Shown: one piece after another, positions 9,463-18,708 of the stretch
Layout of the letters: each line of letters begins with the position of its first letter
Position numbering within the stretch: the first letter of the stretch is position 1
Notes under the pieces: generated by a model
Databases searched by the model: none
The model's input: only the letters and a program-made list of their open reading frames with translations
Told to the model about the DNA's origin: nothing
Source: Candidatus Aminicenantota bacterium
GTDB taxonomy: Bacteria > Acidobacteriota > Aminicenantia > Aminicenantales > Saccharicenantaceae
Direction of reading: 5' to 3'
Assembly (NCBI GenBank): GCA_014360005.1
Contig: JACIYI010000004.1
Span: 124,001-188,000, forward strand
DNA: 64,000 bases
Translations under genes and position numbers: made by a program

Positions 9463-9491
9463 TTGACAAAACCGCCAGCTCTTCCTATTTT
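9463..9491 (+). promoter_or_regulatory. Sigma-70-type promoter of the two-repeat secreted protein
   Basis: TTGACA (9463-9468), 17-nt spacer, TATTTT (9486-9491). Gives a leader of about 90 nt before 9589. Confidence 0.45.
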
Positions 9492-9588
9492 TTTATTAAG
9501 GGAAAGAAGGGGTCTGGCCAGGAGAGCAAGGCTCTAATGTTTCTTCTATTTCCCACGCCCCTTCTTATTCCCCGGGAAGGAGGTAAAA

Positions 9589-10317
9589 ATGCGAAGGGGT
9601 AAAAAAGGGTATTTGGGTCTTCTTTTCCTTACCGGTTTTGCGCTTCTGACCAGCTATTCTTTCGGGGCAGTTTTTACCTTCGGGGAAACGGCTATCAAAC
9701 TCCCGGCCGGCTGCCAGGTGGAAAATAAGCCCGGGTTGATAATTTTCCACCTGGAGGAGGGGCGGCTGGAAGTCATCCCGGAAGCTGAAAACCTGAAAAT
9801 CAGAACTTATGACAAGGACGGCCAGCTGGTCTATACCGGAACCCAGGCCAGGATTTTTACCGAATGTCAGCCGGAACAATTCCAGAAACTTAAAATCACG
9901 GACGCCGATTACCGCTTTATAAGGTTTGCGGCTGGAAAACCCAAACCCGACCCGGCCGGCAGGGGTGTCCTCATTCCCAGAGGCAGCCAAATAGAAAAAG
10001 TTGAAGAAGACCTCTACCGCTTCCACCTGGAAAACGGCGAGACGATTTCTTTTAAATGCCTATCAACAGGCGACGACAAGATTGGCAACTGCACCAGGTA
10101 CACCCAAGACGGTAAAATCATGTACACCAGAACCAAGGTTAAACTCTGCCGGATGACTTCCCTGGAGGAATTGCAGGCGCTTTCTTCCCCCCTGACCACA
10201 GAGCACTGGGTTCAGTTTGTAACCGAAGCTTCCAGCCCGAGGAATCTTTCCGGGCCTAGACCGGCCTTAGCTTCTAGAATCAGCTCGCTCTTCTCTCCAG
10301 GCTTTTCCGTTAACTAA
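9589..10317 (+). CDS. Secreted protein with an internal two-fold repeat, unknown function
   Basis: 242 residues. GAAGGAGGT precedes the ATG at 9589. A signal peptide ends near residue 26 (SYSFGA). Two related units follow: about 50-100 (FHLEEGRLEV...YDKDGQLVYTGTQARI) and about 145-195 (FHLENGETIS...YTQDGKIMYTRTKVKL). In each, a FHLE(E/N)G strand, a ~20-residue link and a Y-x-(K/Q)DG(Q/K)-(L/I)-(V/M)YT hairpin recur. This suggests gene-internal duplication of a small beta module. I do not recognise the family. It converges on the propeller-transglutaminase gene with a 2-nt gap. Confidence 0.78.
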   Translation: MRRGKKGYLGLLFLTGFALLTSYSFGAVFTFGETAIKLPAGCQVENKPGLIIFHLEEGRLEVIPEAENLKIRTYDKDGQLVYTGTQARIFTECQPEQFQKLKITDADYRFIRFAAGKPKPDPAGRGVLIPRGSQIEKVEEDLYRFHLENGETISFKCLSTGDDKIGNCTRYTQDGKIMYTRTKVKLCRMTSLEELQALSSPLTTEHWVQFVTEASSPRNLSGPRPALASRISSLFSPGFSVN

Positions 10318-10319
10318 CC

Positions 10320-11951
10320 TCACTTCCGGGCGACGGGCTTCTGGTATTTTTTAGCGCCCAGGGGCTGCCATTCCCCGTAGGATTCTTCAGCCACCCGACA
10401 CTTGCCTTCTGAAGTCCAGGTAAAGCCGTAGTTATAACCGAACCAAAGATACTTATCTCCGCCACCATTTTCCGTGGTGATGACATAACGAGCAGCCACA
10501 TTACCTATACCGAGAGCCCTGCCGCCAGGAGTTTCCACATCGCCTTTATTGGCATCAAAGGGTATCCAGCCGTAGGGTGGCAGGTAAATCTCATTCCAGC
10601 GGTGGAAGACATCGTCAAAGCTGGCCTCATCCCCCCGCAGGCTGACCGTGCCCACGTAGCGGGCTGGCACCCCCAGCGCCCGGCAGAGTGCTATCAACGA
10701 GTAGGTATACTCCGAGCAGGAAGCGGTCCCACGACGCAGGACGGTCGGGGCCGGGTTCCAGCCACCAACCGGCTTGAGGTTATAGCTGAGATGGTCGATG
10801 AGATACTCATAAATTTTCCGGGCGATCCAGTATGGATTTTTTTCTTGGCCGGCGATTTTTCTGGCCAGGTCCTGGATGAAGGGATCATTGATGCAATACT
10901 TGTCTCCATCCACCAGGTACTTTTTCTTGATATCTTCCGGAATCTGGTCCAGTCCGCCAACCCGGTCCGGGTAAATAAAATATTCCACGGCATATATCCT
11001 GGCTTTAACCGACCAGCCGGGCTGAACAACGGCCGGCGCCTTGAGGTTGCGGTAGTTAAAATGAGCGATCTTCTGCCCCCAGGAATCGGTAATCATCTCG
11101 GCCGGCTTCTGCAGGAATTCTACCGGCCCCAGTAGTTTCTGATTGTCGCGGTCGGCCGGCAGAGGAAGATAGATATCAAGACTGGTTACCACCCCGGGCC
11201 CGTAGTTGCGAAACTCTTTGACAAAGCGAAGCTCAAGTTCTTTCTCATCCCAGAGAGTCATAATTTCATTATCAAACACTTTAATCTGGTAAATTTCGTC
11301 ATTCTCGAAATCAACATTCCACAGGTGCTGTCCGTCAAAAGCCAGTCCGGCCGGCCAGGCCCCGTAAGAACGAAGCGAGGACAGGCACCAGCCGCTGGCC
11401 GGGTCCACCAGGAAAATCCGATCCAGGGCCCGGTCGGTAACCCAGAGATACTTACCGTCGAATTCCAGGCCGGCCGGCTCAGCCCCTGGAGCCGAGAACT
11501 GCTGGATCATCATCCCGTCAACCGCTGAGCACCGGATTATGGTCTTGTTGCGAACATCGGTTAGCCACAGGTCCTTTTCGTCCCAGGCCAAATCGCGCGG
11601 CCGGTCGCTGTTTGACTCCAGAGCTTTGAGAACGGCTCCAGTTTCCGGGTCCAGACAGTAGACCAGCTTTTCAGCCGAATCCACGTGCCAGAGATATTTT
11701 CCATCCCAGGCCAGGCCTTCAGGGTGGTAGCCGGGGGTGTCGAAGGATTTAACCACTTTTCCTGACGCCGGTTCTATCTTAAAAATTTTATCAAGCCGGC
11801 TGTCAGCTAACCAGAGAAACTTTCCATCGTAAGCCAATCCTGTTGGACACGGCCCCGGGGTCTTAATGGTTTTAACCACCTCGCCTACCCGGGCTCCAGC
11901 CAGTGAAAAGAGAAGAAGAACGGCCGCTAACAGTGAAAGAATTCTTTTCAT
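10320..11951 (-). CDS. Secreted beta-propeller + transglutaminase-like cysteine protease-fold protein
   Basis: 543 residues with a signal peptide (1-20) and AAAGGAGGG before the ATG. Residues about 25-240 hold five ~42-residue propeller repeats of the form PxGLAxDGKxLWxxDxxxxxI. After a linker domain (about 245-370) comes a transglutaminase core with all three catalytic residues: Cys412 (TASCSEYTY), His450 (FHRWNEIYLP) and Asp466 (WIPFDANKG). Such secreted enzymes act as peptidases or cross-linkers; the propeller probably positions a partner or substrate. It lies 44 nt downstream of the YgjP-like gene on the same strand and may be co-transcribed with it. Confidence 0.88.
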   Translation of the reverse strand: MKRILSLLAAVLLLFSLAGARVGEVVKTIKTPGPCPTGLAYDGKFLWLADSRLDKIFKIEPASGKVVKSFDTPGYHPEGLAWDGKYLWHVDSAEKLVYCLDPETGAVLKALESNSDRPRDLAWDEKDLWLTDVRNKTIIRCSAVDGMMIQQFSAPGAEPAGLEFDGKYLWVTDRALDRIFLVDPASGWCLSSLRSYGAWPAGLAFDGQHLWNVDFENDEIYQIKVFDNEIMTLWDEKELELRFVKEFRNYGPGVVTSLDIYLPLPADRDNQKLLGPVEFLQKPAEMITDSWGQKIAHFNYRNLKAPAVVQPGWSVKARIYAVEYFIYPDRVGGLDQIPEDIKKKYLVDGDKYCINDPFIQDLARKIAGQEKNPYWIARKIYEYLIDHLSYNLKPVGGWNPAPTVLRRGTASCSEYTYSLIALCRALGVPARYVGTVSLRGDEASFDDVFHRWNEIYLPPYGWIPFDANKGDVETPGGRALGIGNVAARYVITTENGGGDKYLWFGYNYGFTWTSEGKCRVAEESYGEWQPLGAKKYQKPVARK

Positions 11952-11995
11952 TTTGTCCCTCCTTTCCCGAAACCAAAATTATTTCATTCTTTACC

Positions 11996-12661
11996 TTATA
12001 TTATATTCAATCTGAATCCATTTTGCTTCAGCCAGCACCGCCTCTGTCGGAAGTCGGGCAGGTGTTCGGCCACCAAATTCCAGAAAACCCGGGAATGATT
12101 CTTCTCCCGGGTATGAGCCAGTTCGTGGATGATGACGTAATCGATGATTTCGGGCGGGGCCAGGACCAATCTCCAGGTCAGGCTTATCGTTCCCTTAGCT
12201 GAGCAGGAGCCCCAGCGGGTCCGGGCTGAAGACAGGCGGAATTTTTTAAATTTGAACCCGTTCAGTCTGGCCAGCTGCTCCAGCCGCCGCCTGAGGTAGG
12301 CTCTGGCCATTCTCTGGTAGAGTTTCTGGAACAATTCTTTTCCCCTGTTTTGATAAACTCCAGACAGGATAAAGGCCCGGCCAGTGAAGGCCAGGGCAGG
12401 CTTAGGCCTCGGGCTTAATATAAGGGGAAATTCTTGTCCCAGGTATAAATATTTTTCTCCAGCCACAAAGCTTTTAGGTCTTTTTTTTTGCCGTCTTTGT
12501 TCCAGCTCCACTAATTTGTTCTCAATCCATCTTTGATGCCTGCGAATCACTGCCTTGATTTCTGATTCTGGAAGGTATAAGGGAGCCCGGACCACCAATT
12601 GCCCCTCTTCATTTATCTCCAGCCCCACCGTCCTTCTTCTGGACCTGATTATTCTGGTCAT
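11996..12661 (-). CDS. YgjP/DUF45-type zinc metallopeptidase
   Basis: 221 residues, cytoplasmic, no signal. The C-terminal third carries HELAHTREKNHSRVFW, the HExxH-like zinc motif of the YgjP (WLM/SprT-like) family, with the third ligand expected in NHS. Upstream, KFRLSSARTRWGSCSAKG is the typical RWGSC block of the family. The basic N-terminus (TRIIRSRRRTVGLEI) also fits. Members are thought to be housekeeping proteases, but substrates are poorly known. AAGG precedes the ATG at 12661. Confidence 0.88.
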   Translation of the reverse strand: MTRIIRSRRRTVGLEINEEGQLVVRAPLYLPESEIKAVIRRHQRWIENKLVELEQRRQKKRPKSFVAGEKYLYLGQEFPLILSPRPKPALAFTGRAFILSGVYQNRGKELFQKLYQRMARAYLRRRLEQLARLNGFKFKKFRLSSARTRWGSCSAKGTISLTWRLVLAPPEIIDYVIIHELAHTREKNHSRVFWNLVAEHLPDFRQRRCWLKQNGFRLNII

Positions 12662-13109
12662 GTTTAAGACACCTTTGGGTAATATATTCTTAAAGTCTTT
12701 AAAATACAGCTTACAGAATACAAAAAATTCAAAATAAAGAAAAATAATTGTAAGTCTGTTAAATTACAGGCGGTTTAGGCCGCCTGATAACAAGCCGGGA
12801 AAAATCGAGTGTAATATTTAGCTCTAAATCTGATGGAAATGTACGGGGCACTAATTAATGAGTTTTATTGATTCTTTTTTTGCAGTATTTTTTAGCTCGA
12901 ACAGAGCCGGGTCCCCGAGCATTTTTTCGTGAAGCGACGAATCAATTCATTCAGATTTTAAGTGAGGTAATTCGGGGGTTTGACAGGCCAGAAGGCATTA
13001 AATTATAATCTTTAAGAACATAAATGAGCGGCGCAGCTTTCAAGCCCTCAGCCCATTCAGAAAGAAGTTGAGGTGAATTCTGGCTTGATCCAGATCAACA
13101 AAAAAGGAA
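12662..13109. other. Divergent intergenic region, 448 bp
   Basis: Separates the metallopeptidase (minus) from the TRAP operon (plus). It contains an 18-bp perfect inverted repeat, AGGCGG (12768-12773) / CCGCCT (12780-12785), without a T tract, and the consensus promoter at 12980. No ORF or RNA gene seen. Confidence 0.5.
12980..13009 (+). promoter_or_regulatory. Consensus sigma-70 promoter of the tatTPQM operon
   Basis: TTGACA (12980-12985), 18-nt spacer, TATAAT (13004-13009): both hexamers are perfect. Start expected near 13016, leaving a ~95-nt leader before tatT. Confidence 0.7.
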
Positions 13110-14144
13110 ATGAGAAAAAATCTGCTCATAATCAGATTAAGCCAGTTGCGGCTTTGCAACCTGAAACCATTAAGACTCCGGTCTGCGCTGGTCATAAGCG
13201 GTCTGCTGCTCTTGTGGCTAGCCGCCGGCTGTTCTCTGGAAAAGATGGCTCTGAAAAAAGCGGCCGGAATGCTAACCTCATCTTCATCCGGCAATGTTTT
13301 TACCAGCGATGATGATCCCGAGCTAATAGCCGGGGCCCTGCCCTTCGCCATCAAGTTTTATGAATCGCTGCTGGCTTCACTGCCTGAACACCAGGGTCTT
13401 CGCCTGCGCACCGGCAGTCTTTACATCATGTATGCCAACGCCTTCATTCAGACTCCGGCTGATATGACTCCGCTCTCCGAAATTGAGAGCCGGCAGGCCA
13501 TGCTGGCCAGAGCCAAGAAACTTTACTTGCGGGGCCGGGATATTCTTCTCGCCGGTCTGGAAAAGAAAAATCCCCGGCTACGGGAAGAATTAAAAGCCCG
13601 GCAGTTCCAAAAAGCTCTGGCGCCTTTTGGTAGGCAGGATATTGATTTTCTCTACTGGGCAGCCGCCGGCTGGGTGGCTGCTTATTCCATCGATCCTTTT
13701 GATATGTCCATCGGGCTGACCCTGCCTGAAGCCGCGGCCCTGATGAACCGAGTGCTGGAGCTGGAACCCAATTATTCTCAGGGGGCAGTCCATAATTTTT
13801 ATATTCTCTATTACGGCTCTTTGCCCGAATCCATGGGCGGAGATGACAACAAAGCTCTGGAACACTTCAAAAAAGCCGAGGCTCTCTGTGCCAGAACTGA
13901 CACCAGCTATCTACTTTCCCTGGCCACGGCCGTGTCCGTCAAGCACCAGAACCGCGAGGAATTCATAAACCTGCTTAAAAAAGTCCTGGCCTTTGACCTG
14001 AACCAGGCTCCGGACAACCGTCTGGTTAACGTCCTCAACAAGCGAAAAGCGGCCTGGCTGCTGGAACATGTGGATGATTTCTTCCTGCCGCCCGAAGATA
14101 ACAAAGACCACCCCGGAAACGATGAGGGAAAATATGAGAGATAG
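13110..14144 (+). CDS. tatT: TatT: TPR lipoprotein of a TPR-associated TRAP transporter
   Basis: 344 residues. Basic N-terminus, then a lipoprotein signal ending in lipobox LAAGC. The helical TPR-type body contains the recognisable TatT features EAAALMNRVLELEPNYSQGA, HNFYILYYGSLPESMGGD and NKALEHFKKAEAL. In Treponema, TatT forms a trimer that binds the ligand-binding protein TatP (established work on the TPAT system); the same role is inferred here. The substrate is unknown, and hydrophobic organic acids have been suggested for the family. AAGG lies only 2-3 nt before the ATG, so the true start could be a later in-frame codon. Its last 11 nt overlap tatP. Confidence 0.88.
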   Translation: MRKNLLIIRLSQLRLCNLKPLRLRSALVISGLLLLWLAAGCSLEKMALKKAAGMLTSSSSGNVFTSDDDPELIAGALPFAIKFYESLLASLPEHQGLRLRTGSLYIMYANAFIQTPADMTPLSEIESRQAMLARAKKLYLRGRDILLAGLEKKNPRLREELKARQFQKALAPFGRQDIDFLYWAAAGWVAAYSIDPFDMSIGLTLPEAAALMNRVLELEPNYSQGAVHNFYILYYGSLPESMGGDDNKALEHFKKAEALCARTDTSYLLSLATAVSVKHQNREEFINLLKKVLAFDLNQAPDNRLVNVLNKRKAAWLLEHVDDFFLPPEDNKDHPGNDEGKYER

Positions 14145-15150
14145 AAGTCGGTTAATTGCCCCGTTGGTTGCTTTATGCCTTTTCTGGCTCAGCACCGTTC
14201 AAATGCGGGCAGCCATAGAAATCAAAATCGGCAGCGTGGCCCCGGAGCGTTCACCCTGGCACACTGCTTTGCTCAAGATGGCCAGAGACTGGGAAACCAT
14301 CAGCGGCGGGCAGGTCAAAGTCCGAGTTTATCCCGGCGGCATCGCCGGCAGCGAGCTGGATATGATCAGAAAAATCAGGCTGGGCGTCCTGCAGGGAGCG
14401 GTTCTGACCAATATGGGGATGATGCGGATTGAAAAGTCGGTGCTGGTTTTCAACCTTCCTTTTGTTTTCAGCTCAGATGAAGAATTCAACTATGTTTTTT
14501 CCAGACTGAAGCCGGTCTTTGAAGCCAGAGTTGAAGAGAGCGGATTCAAAGTAGTTCAGTGGACCCAGTCGGGCTGGGTCTATTTTTTCACCAAGGGACC
14601 GGTGTTTTACCCGGACGACCTTAAAAAATACAAAATCTCCATAACCAAGGATGACCCGGAGCTGGAACAGGTCTGGGAAAAGATGGGCTATAAAGTCGTC
14701 CCACAGGATACCAAGGATATGATGATCGGTCTCGAAAGCGGTATGATCTCGGCCCTTTATCTTCCAGCGGTCATGGCTGCTTCCGGCCAGTATTTCGCCC
14801 TCGCTTCCCATATGCTGGCGCCTAAACTGGCCCCCCTGGTTGGCGGCCTGATCCTCAGCCGCAAGACCTGGGAACAGATACCTGAAAGCTTCAGACCGGC
14901 CATGCTGGAGGCTGCCGACCGCCAGGCTAAGGTTCTTTCTGAAGAAATAATAAATCTGGAAGCAGAGGCTCTGAAGGCCATGAAGGACCACGGACTGGTC
15001 ATTAATCAGCCTTCCGAAGAGGCTATGGCTATGTGGCGCGAAGCCTCTTCCCGGGCCATCAACTCGCTGTTAGGAAGGGTAATTCCGGCTGATGTTTATC
15101 AAAAGACATTGGACTTAATCCGGGAGTATAGGACCGGCAGTGAAAAATAG
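14134..15150 (+). CDS. tatP: TatP: DctP-family TRAP substrate-binding protein
   Basis: 338 residues from ATG at 14134, with GAGGGA just upstream; ATG at 14122 is possible. Signal peptide (to about MRAA), then a DctP/TRAP periplasmic receptor: IKIGSVAPERSPWHTALLKM at the mature N-terminus, FNLPFVFSSDEEF and KISITKDDPELEQVWEKMGY. It lacks the usual Arg-rich carboxylate motif seen in classic sialate/C4 receptors, at least where I could look, in keeping with TatP ligands differing. The start overlaps the tatT stop (ATGAGAGATAG), implying coupled translation and matched amounts of the two partners. Confidence 0.9.
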   Translation: MRDRSRLIAPLVALCLFWLSTVQMRAAIEIKIGSVAPERSPWHTALLKMARDWETISGGQVKVRVYPGGIAGSELDMIRKIRLGVLQGAVLTNMGMMRIEKSVLVFNLPFVFSSDEEFNYVFSRLKPVFEARVEESGFKVVQWTQSGWVYFFTKGPVFYPDDLKKYKISITKDDPELEQVWEKMGYKVVPQDTKDMMIGLESGMISALYLPAVMAASGQYFALASHMLAPKLAPLVGGLILSRKTWEQIPESFRPAMLEAADRQAKVLSEEIINLEAEALKAMKDHGLVINQPSEEAMAMWREASSRAINSLLGRVIPADVYQKTLDLIREYRTGSEK

Positions 15151-16996
15151 ACTGCTGATTTATTTTTTCCGACTGGAAGACATCGTTGTTAACTTCATAT
15201 TATTAGCAGTTGCCTTTCTTCTCACTTTTGAAATCATTGCCCGGAATTTCTTCCATACCGGCATCCGGAATTCCACTCTTTATGTGCAGCATCTTATCCT
15301 GGCTGTGACCTTTCTGGCCGGGGCCATAACTTCTCGGCAGAAAAAACACCTGACCCTGGCCGCCAAGCTCCCCGTCAGAGAACCGGCTGCCACCATTGTC
15401 ACTACCATTGTCCAAATAATTTCAGCCGCTTTTACTCTGGCCTTTGCCGCCAGCGCTTTTTCTTTTGCCCTGAACGCTTTCTCACCCGGGGAAAGAGTCG
15501 GTTTCATACCCAAGCGGCTCATCGGTTACCTGATGGCTCTTGGTTTTACCATCATGGCCGGCCGTTTTATAACCGGGATGGAGTCAAAGAGAAGGCGCTT
15601 TATCTGGTTCTTATTAGCTTTGCTTTTGGCCATCCTGTTATCATCGGGCCCGCTCAGCGGGGCACTTTCCAGCCTGCTGGGGCATGAGCCCGGCGTGATC
15701 CTGATATTAAAGGCCCCGTTTCAGGCCTTTTTGCTCTGGCTTTCCCAGCCTTTAATCATAATTCTTATCGGTCTGGCTTTCTTCGGAATGCCGGTATATG
15801 TGGTCCTCGGCGGCATTGGACTGCTGCTGGTGTCCAGGGCTGGTTTGCCATTAGAAATCGTGGCCAATCAGGCTTATACCGTCCTAACAGATTATTCCAT
15901 ACCGGCTATTCCTCTCTTTGCCGCTGCTGGTTTTTTCCTTTCCGAAAGTAAGGCGGGCGAAAGGTTGGTGGAGTTCTTCCGGGATGTCGTGGGCTGGCTG
16001 CCGGGCGGTCTGACCATCGTCACCGTCCTGGTCTGCGCTTTTTTCACCACCTTCACCGGAGGCTCCGGGATCACCATCATCGCCCTGGGCGGTCTGCTGC
16101 TTCAAATCCTGATGCAGTCGGGTTATAAAAAGAAGTTCAGCGTGGGCTTGCTGACCTCCTCGGGCAGCGTCGGTCTGCTTTTCCCACCCAGCCTGCCCAT
16201 TATAATCTACGGCGTAACTGCCGGTATCAGCATCAAGGACATGTTCCGCGGGGGAATTATCCCCGGGGCCATTCTGGTGGCCGCTACCATTGGTGGGGCT
16301 ATTATTTTCTCGTCCGGGACTAAGGTTGAACAGCCGCCATTCCGCATCCAACAGGCTCTCCGTTCCTTCAAAAAAGGGCTGGGCGAAATCTTGCTGCCGT
16401 TTTTGATTATAGGTCTTTATTTTGGGGGAATAACCAACCTTCAGGAAAGTGCGGCTGTAGCTCTGGTCTACGCCTTCCTGCTGGAAACTGTTATCCACCG
16501 CGAACTGAAATTAAAAGACCTGCCCCGGGTTATGACGGCCTGCGTGACTGTCTTTGGCGGGGTGCTGGTCATTCTGGCCGTGGTCAACAGCCTCTCCTAC
16601 TACATAATTGATACCCAGTTTCCCCAGCGGTTGAGCGCCTGGCTGGGCGCAGCTATTTCTTCCCGTTATCTTTTTCTGCTGTTGCTAAACCTGGCTCTTC
16701 TGGTTGTCGGCTGTTTCATGGATATTTATTCAGCCATCCTGGTTGTAGTCCCGCTGATTGTGCCTCTGGCTGGAGTTTTTAACATCCACCCGGTTCATCT
16801 CGGAGTAATTTTCCTGGCTAACCTGGAGCTGGGCTATCTAACCCCACCCGTGGGGCTTAACCTTTTTCTGGCTTCCTACCGTTTCAACGAACCCATGGGC
16901 CGGGTTTATAAAGACGTGCTCGGTTTTATGCTTCTCCGGCTGGCAGCCGTGCTCCTGATCACCTACATACCATTCCTGGCCACAGCCCTGCTCTGA
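15140..16996 (+). CDS. TRAP transporter fused membrane subunits (DctQ-DctM)
   Basis: 618 residues, GTG start at 15140 overlapping the tatP stop (GTGAAAAATAG). Residues 1-~190 are the small DctQ-like subunit with four or more helices; ~195-618 are the large DctM ion-transporter subunit with about 12 helices, including FTGGSGITIIALGG, SSGSVGLLFPPSLPIIIYG and a final LANLELGYLTPPVGLNLF, all typical DctM blocks. The fusion of Q and M is common in TRAP systems. Together with TatT and TatP it forms a sodium-gradient-driven importer in the inner membrane. Confidence 0.93.
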   Translation: MKNRLLIYFFRLEDIVVNFILLAVAFLLTFEIIARNFFHTGIRNSTLYVQHLILAVTFLAGAITSRQKKHLTLAAKLPVREPAATIVTTIVQIISAAFTLAFAASAFSFALNAFSPGERVGFIPKRLIGYLMALGFTIMAGRFITGMESKRRRFIWFLLALLLAILLSSGPLSGALSSLLGHEPGVILILKAPFQAFLLWLSQPLIIILIGLAFFGMPVYVVLGGIGLLLVSRAGLPLEIVANQAYTVLTDYSIPAIPLFAAAGFFLSESKAGERLVEFFRDVVGWLPGGLTIVTVLVCAFFTTFTGGSGITIIALGGLLLQILMQSGYKKKFSVGLLTSSGSVGLLFPPSLPIIIYGVTAGISIKDMFRGGIIPGAILVAATIGGAIIFSSGTKVEQPPFRIQQALRSFKKGLGEILLPFLIIGLYFGGITNLQESAAVALVYAFLLETVIHRELKLKDLPRVMTACVTVFGGVLVILAVVNSLSYYIIDTQFPQRLSAWLGAAISSRYLFLLLLNLALLVVGCFMDIYSAILVVVPLIVPLAGVFNIHPVHLGVIFLANLELGYLTPPVGLNLFLASYRFNEPMGRVYKDVLGFMLLRLAAVLLITYIPFLATALL

Positions 16997-17197
16997 GCAA
17001 CAGTCAACACCGCCTGGAATCATCGTGGCTCTCATCTTTTTTCCTTTTTTTCTGGGCTGCAGTCTTTTCAGAACCGGTACGAACATGGGCAGAAAGGCCC
17101 CATTAAAATAAATATGACGAGAGGCATTCTTAGAAACTCCGCCTGAGGCCCTGGCTATTCCATTACCTTGGCAATCACGGCCATTAGCTCTTAAGCT

Positions 17198-18454
17198 TTA
17201 GAATAGAAAATCAGAAACAGACCAGCGTTGCCTAATCGCGATCTGCCCCTGATGTTGACAGGCCGGGATGAAGACAGCCCTGGACAACAAGGGATTATCT
17301 ATCCCGGGCTGCCGGTCGCCTCTCCTGCCCGCTTCTGACTTCAGGAGGGAAGAGTTTTGGTCATTGGCTGATACATGGTATCCAGTTTGGGGGAAGAGCT
17401 TAAAGTACAGGTCAGTTAATTTTTCCAGCTGCATCACTGGAAACAGGGCTACTGACCTAGATATTTTCCTCTCCATAGAGAGCTTGCTGAACGGTGTCAT
17501 CCCCAGTGTGGAGTGATGACGTTTAGTATTATACATAAACTCCCATCTGAGGGCTCTGAAGTAAAACTCCTTTAAGTCCGCACAGCGTTCTATCTGCGGG
17601 ATGTAGAACTCATTGTCATCGGTCTGATGGGAACGTTCCACGAAGGCCTGGTACTCCTTCTTACCCTTGGGTATATGTAGAAGTTCGGCATTTAGCGGGG
17701 CAAAGACCTTCTTATTCAGATACTCTAACTTGTCCACCGATTTGCCCCCAAACTCCTCCCCGTTATCGGTCTGAAGCGTTATCTTCTGTTCTATCCCAAA
17801 ACTTCGTACAAAGTAAATAACCAGAAGCATGAACATCAACCCGTTGGTGAAGGTCTTCTCATAGGAGTAAGAGATAAACCTCAGGCGAGTTTTCACATCT
17901 ATGGCTGTCCATTGATAGGGAGGGATATTTAATCTCTTAGCCCAGCGCAGAGTCTGTTCCGAAAGCGTGGTAGCATCGTAGACCTCCTTAAGATCAACCT
18001 GGAAGTGTTGTAAGGGATAGAGTGCGTCAAAGTCATAGAAGCGGTTCCTGCGCCTGTAGCGGGAACGTTTATACTTGATACTGAGCTTATAGCGTCGCAG
18101 GACATAGCGCACAGTGGAGGGTCTAACCTCAACCCCTCTTTCCCGAAGTAGGCGGGCTATCCGGTCCCGACCATAGCCGGTTTTCTTTCTCTCGGCTACA
18201 ATCAGTGCTTCCACCGCGGCTGAGGTTCTTCTGGGCGAACGATTGGGCCTTCTCGATAGATCCTTAAGTCCATCCTCTCCTCCTTCCCTCCACCTCCGCA
18301 ACACCTTCCGCACTGTCTTGCGAGTGGTCCGGAATAACCTGGCCACCTCAGAGATATTCCCAGTCTCCTCGTAAGCCTTGATGATGGCCTTCCTGGCCAG
18401 CAGCGGTGCACTCTTGCCAAGTTCATAGTAAGTAAGGTATATATTTTCTGTCAT
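17198..18454 (-). mobile_element. IS481-like transposase (DDE)
   Basis: 418-codon ORF. N-terminal helix-turn-helix (GNISEVARLFRTTRKTVRKV, about 33-52), second HTH-like region (GYGRDRIARLLRERGV), then an rve integrase core with Asp in HFQVDLKEVY, Asp in LQTDNGEEFGG and Glu in AFVERSHQTDD, so the DDE triad is complete. The last ~50 residues after YFKLFPQTGYH are low in conservation appearance and may be read-through beyond the original stop. I found no convincing terminal inverted repeats or target duplication, so element ends are not given. The Shine-Dalgarno lies in a hairpin (see 18457-18510). Confidence 0.88.
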
Positions 18455-18456
18455 CT

Positions 18457-18510
18457 GGGCTTCCTCCTTTCTGTTAAGAGTTTCAACAAAATTTTTAATG
18501 GAGGAAGCCC
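18457..18510 (-). promoter_or_regulatory. Hairpin sequestering the transposase ribosome-binding site
   Basis: On the minus strand GGGCTTCCTCC (18510-18500) can pair perfectly over 11 bp with GGAGGAAGCCC (18467-18457), loop 32 nt. The second arm contains the Shine-Dalgarno GGAGGAA, 6 nt before the ATG at 18454. Transcripts carrying both arms would be poorly translated. Confidence 0.6.
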
Positions 18511-18645
18511 TGCTTTTTCAAGCACTAACCTAATAAATCTCCCTGCCTCTTCTAACCCAACTCCAACCGCCGGACTGCCGCCCCGCCGCTTCCAGATACT
18601 GCCCTTAGACTGGATACTATGTCTTAAACCGAAAGAATTTTTCTG

Positions 18646-18674
18646 TTGACTCAGCAGCCCCAACTTAATAAATT
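18646..18674 (+). promoter_or_regulatory. Sigma-70-type promoter of the sugar permease-kinase operon
   Basis: TTGACT (18646-18651), 17-nt spacer, TAAATT (18669-18674). Start near 18681, 28 nt before the permease ATG. Confidence 0.5.
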
Positions 18675-18708
18675 AAAAAAAGCCTGCATTTAAGCCGGGA
18701 GAAGCCCT

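Noticed and set aside
12768-12785. AGGCGG/CCGCCT inverted repeat as terminator
   Set aside because: No T tract on either strand; kept only as a note in the intergenic entry.
14255-14272. TGGCAC with downstream TTTGC inside tatP
   Set aside because: Spacing is one base too long and it lies inside a coding region.
17090-18620. Terminal inverted repeats of the IS element
   Set aside because: Only a 7-base match (CTCTTAA near 17188 and its complement near 18473) was found, too weak to define the element's ends.
18451-18663. 70-codon minus-strand ORF upstream of the transposase
   Set aside because: No ribosome site or motif; overlaps the hairpin leader and the permease promoter.
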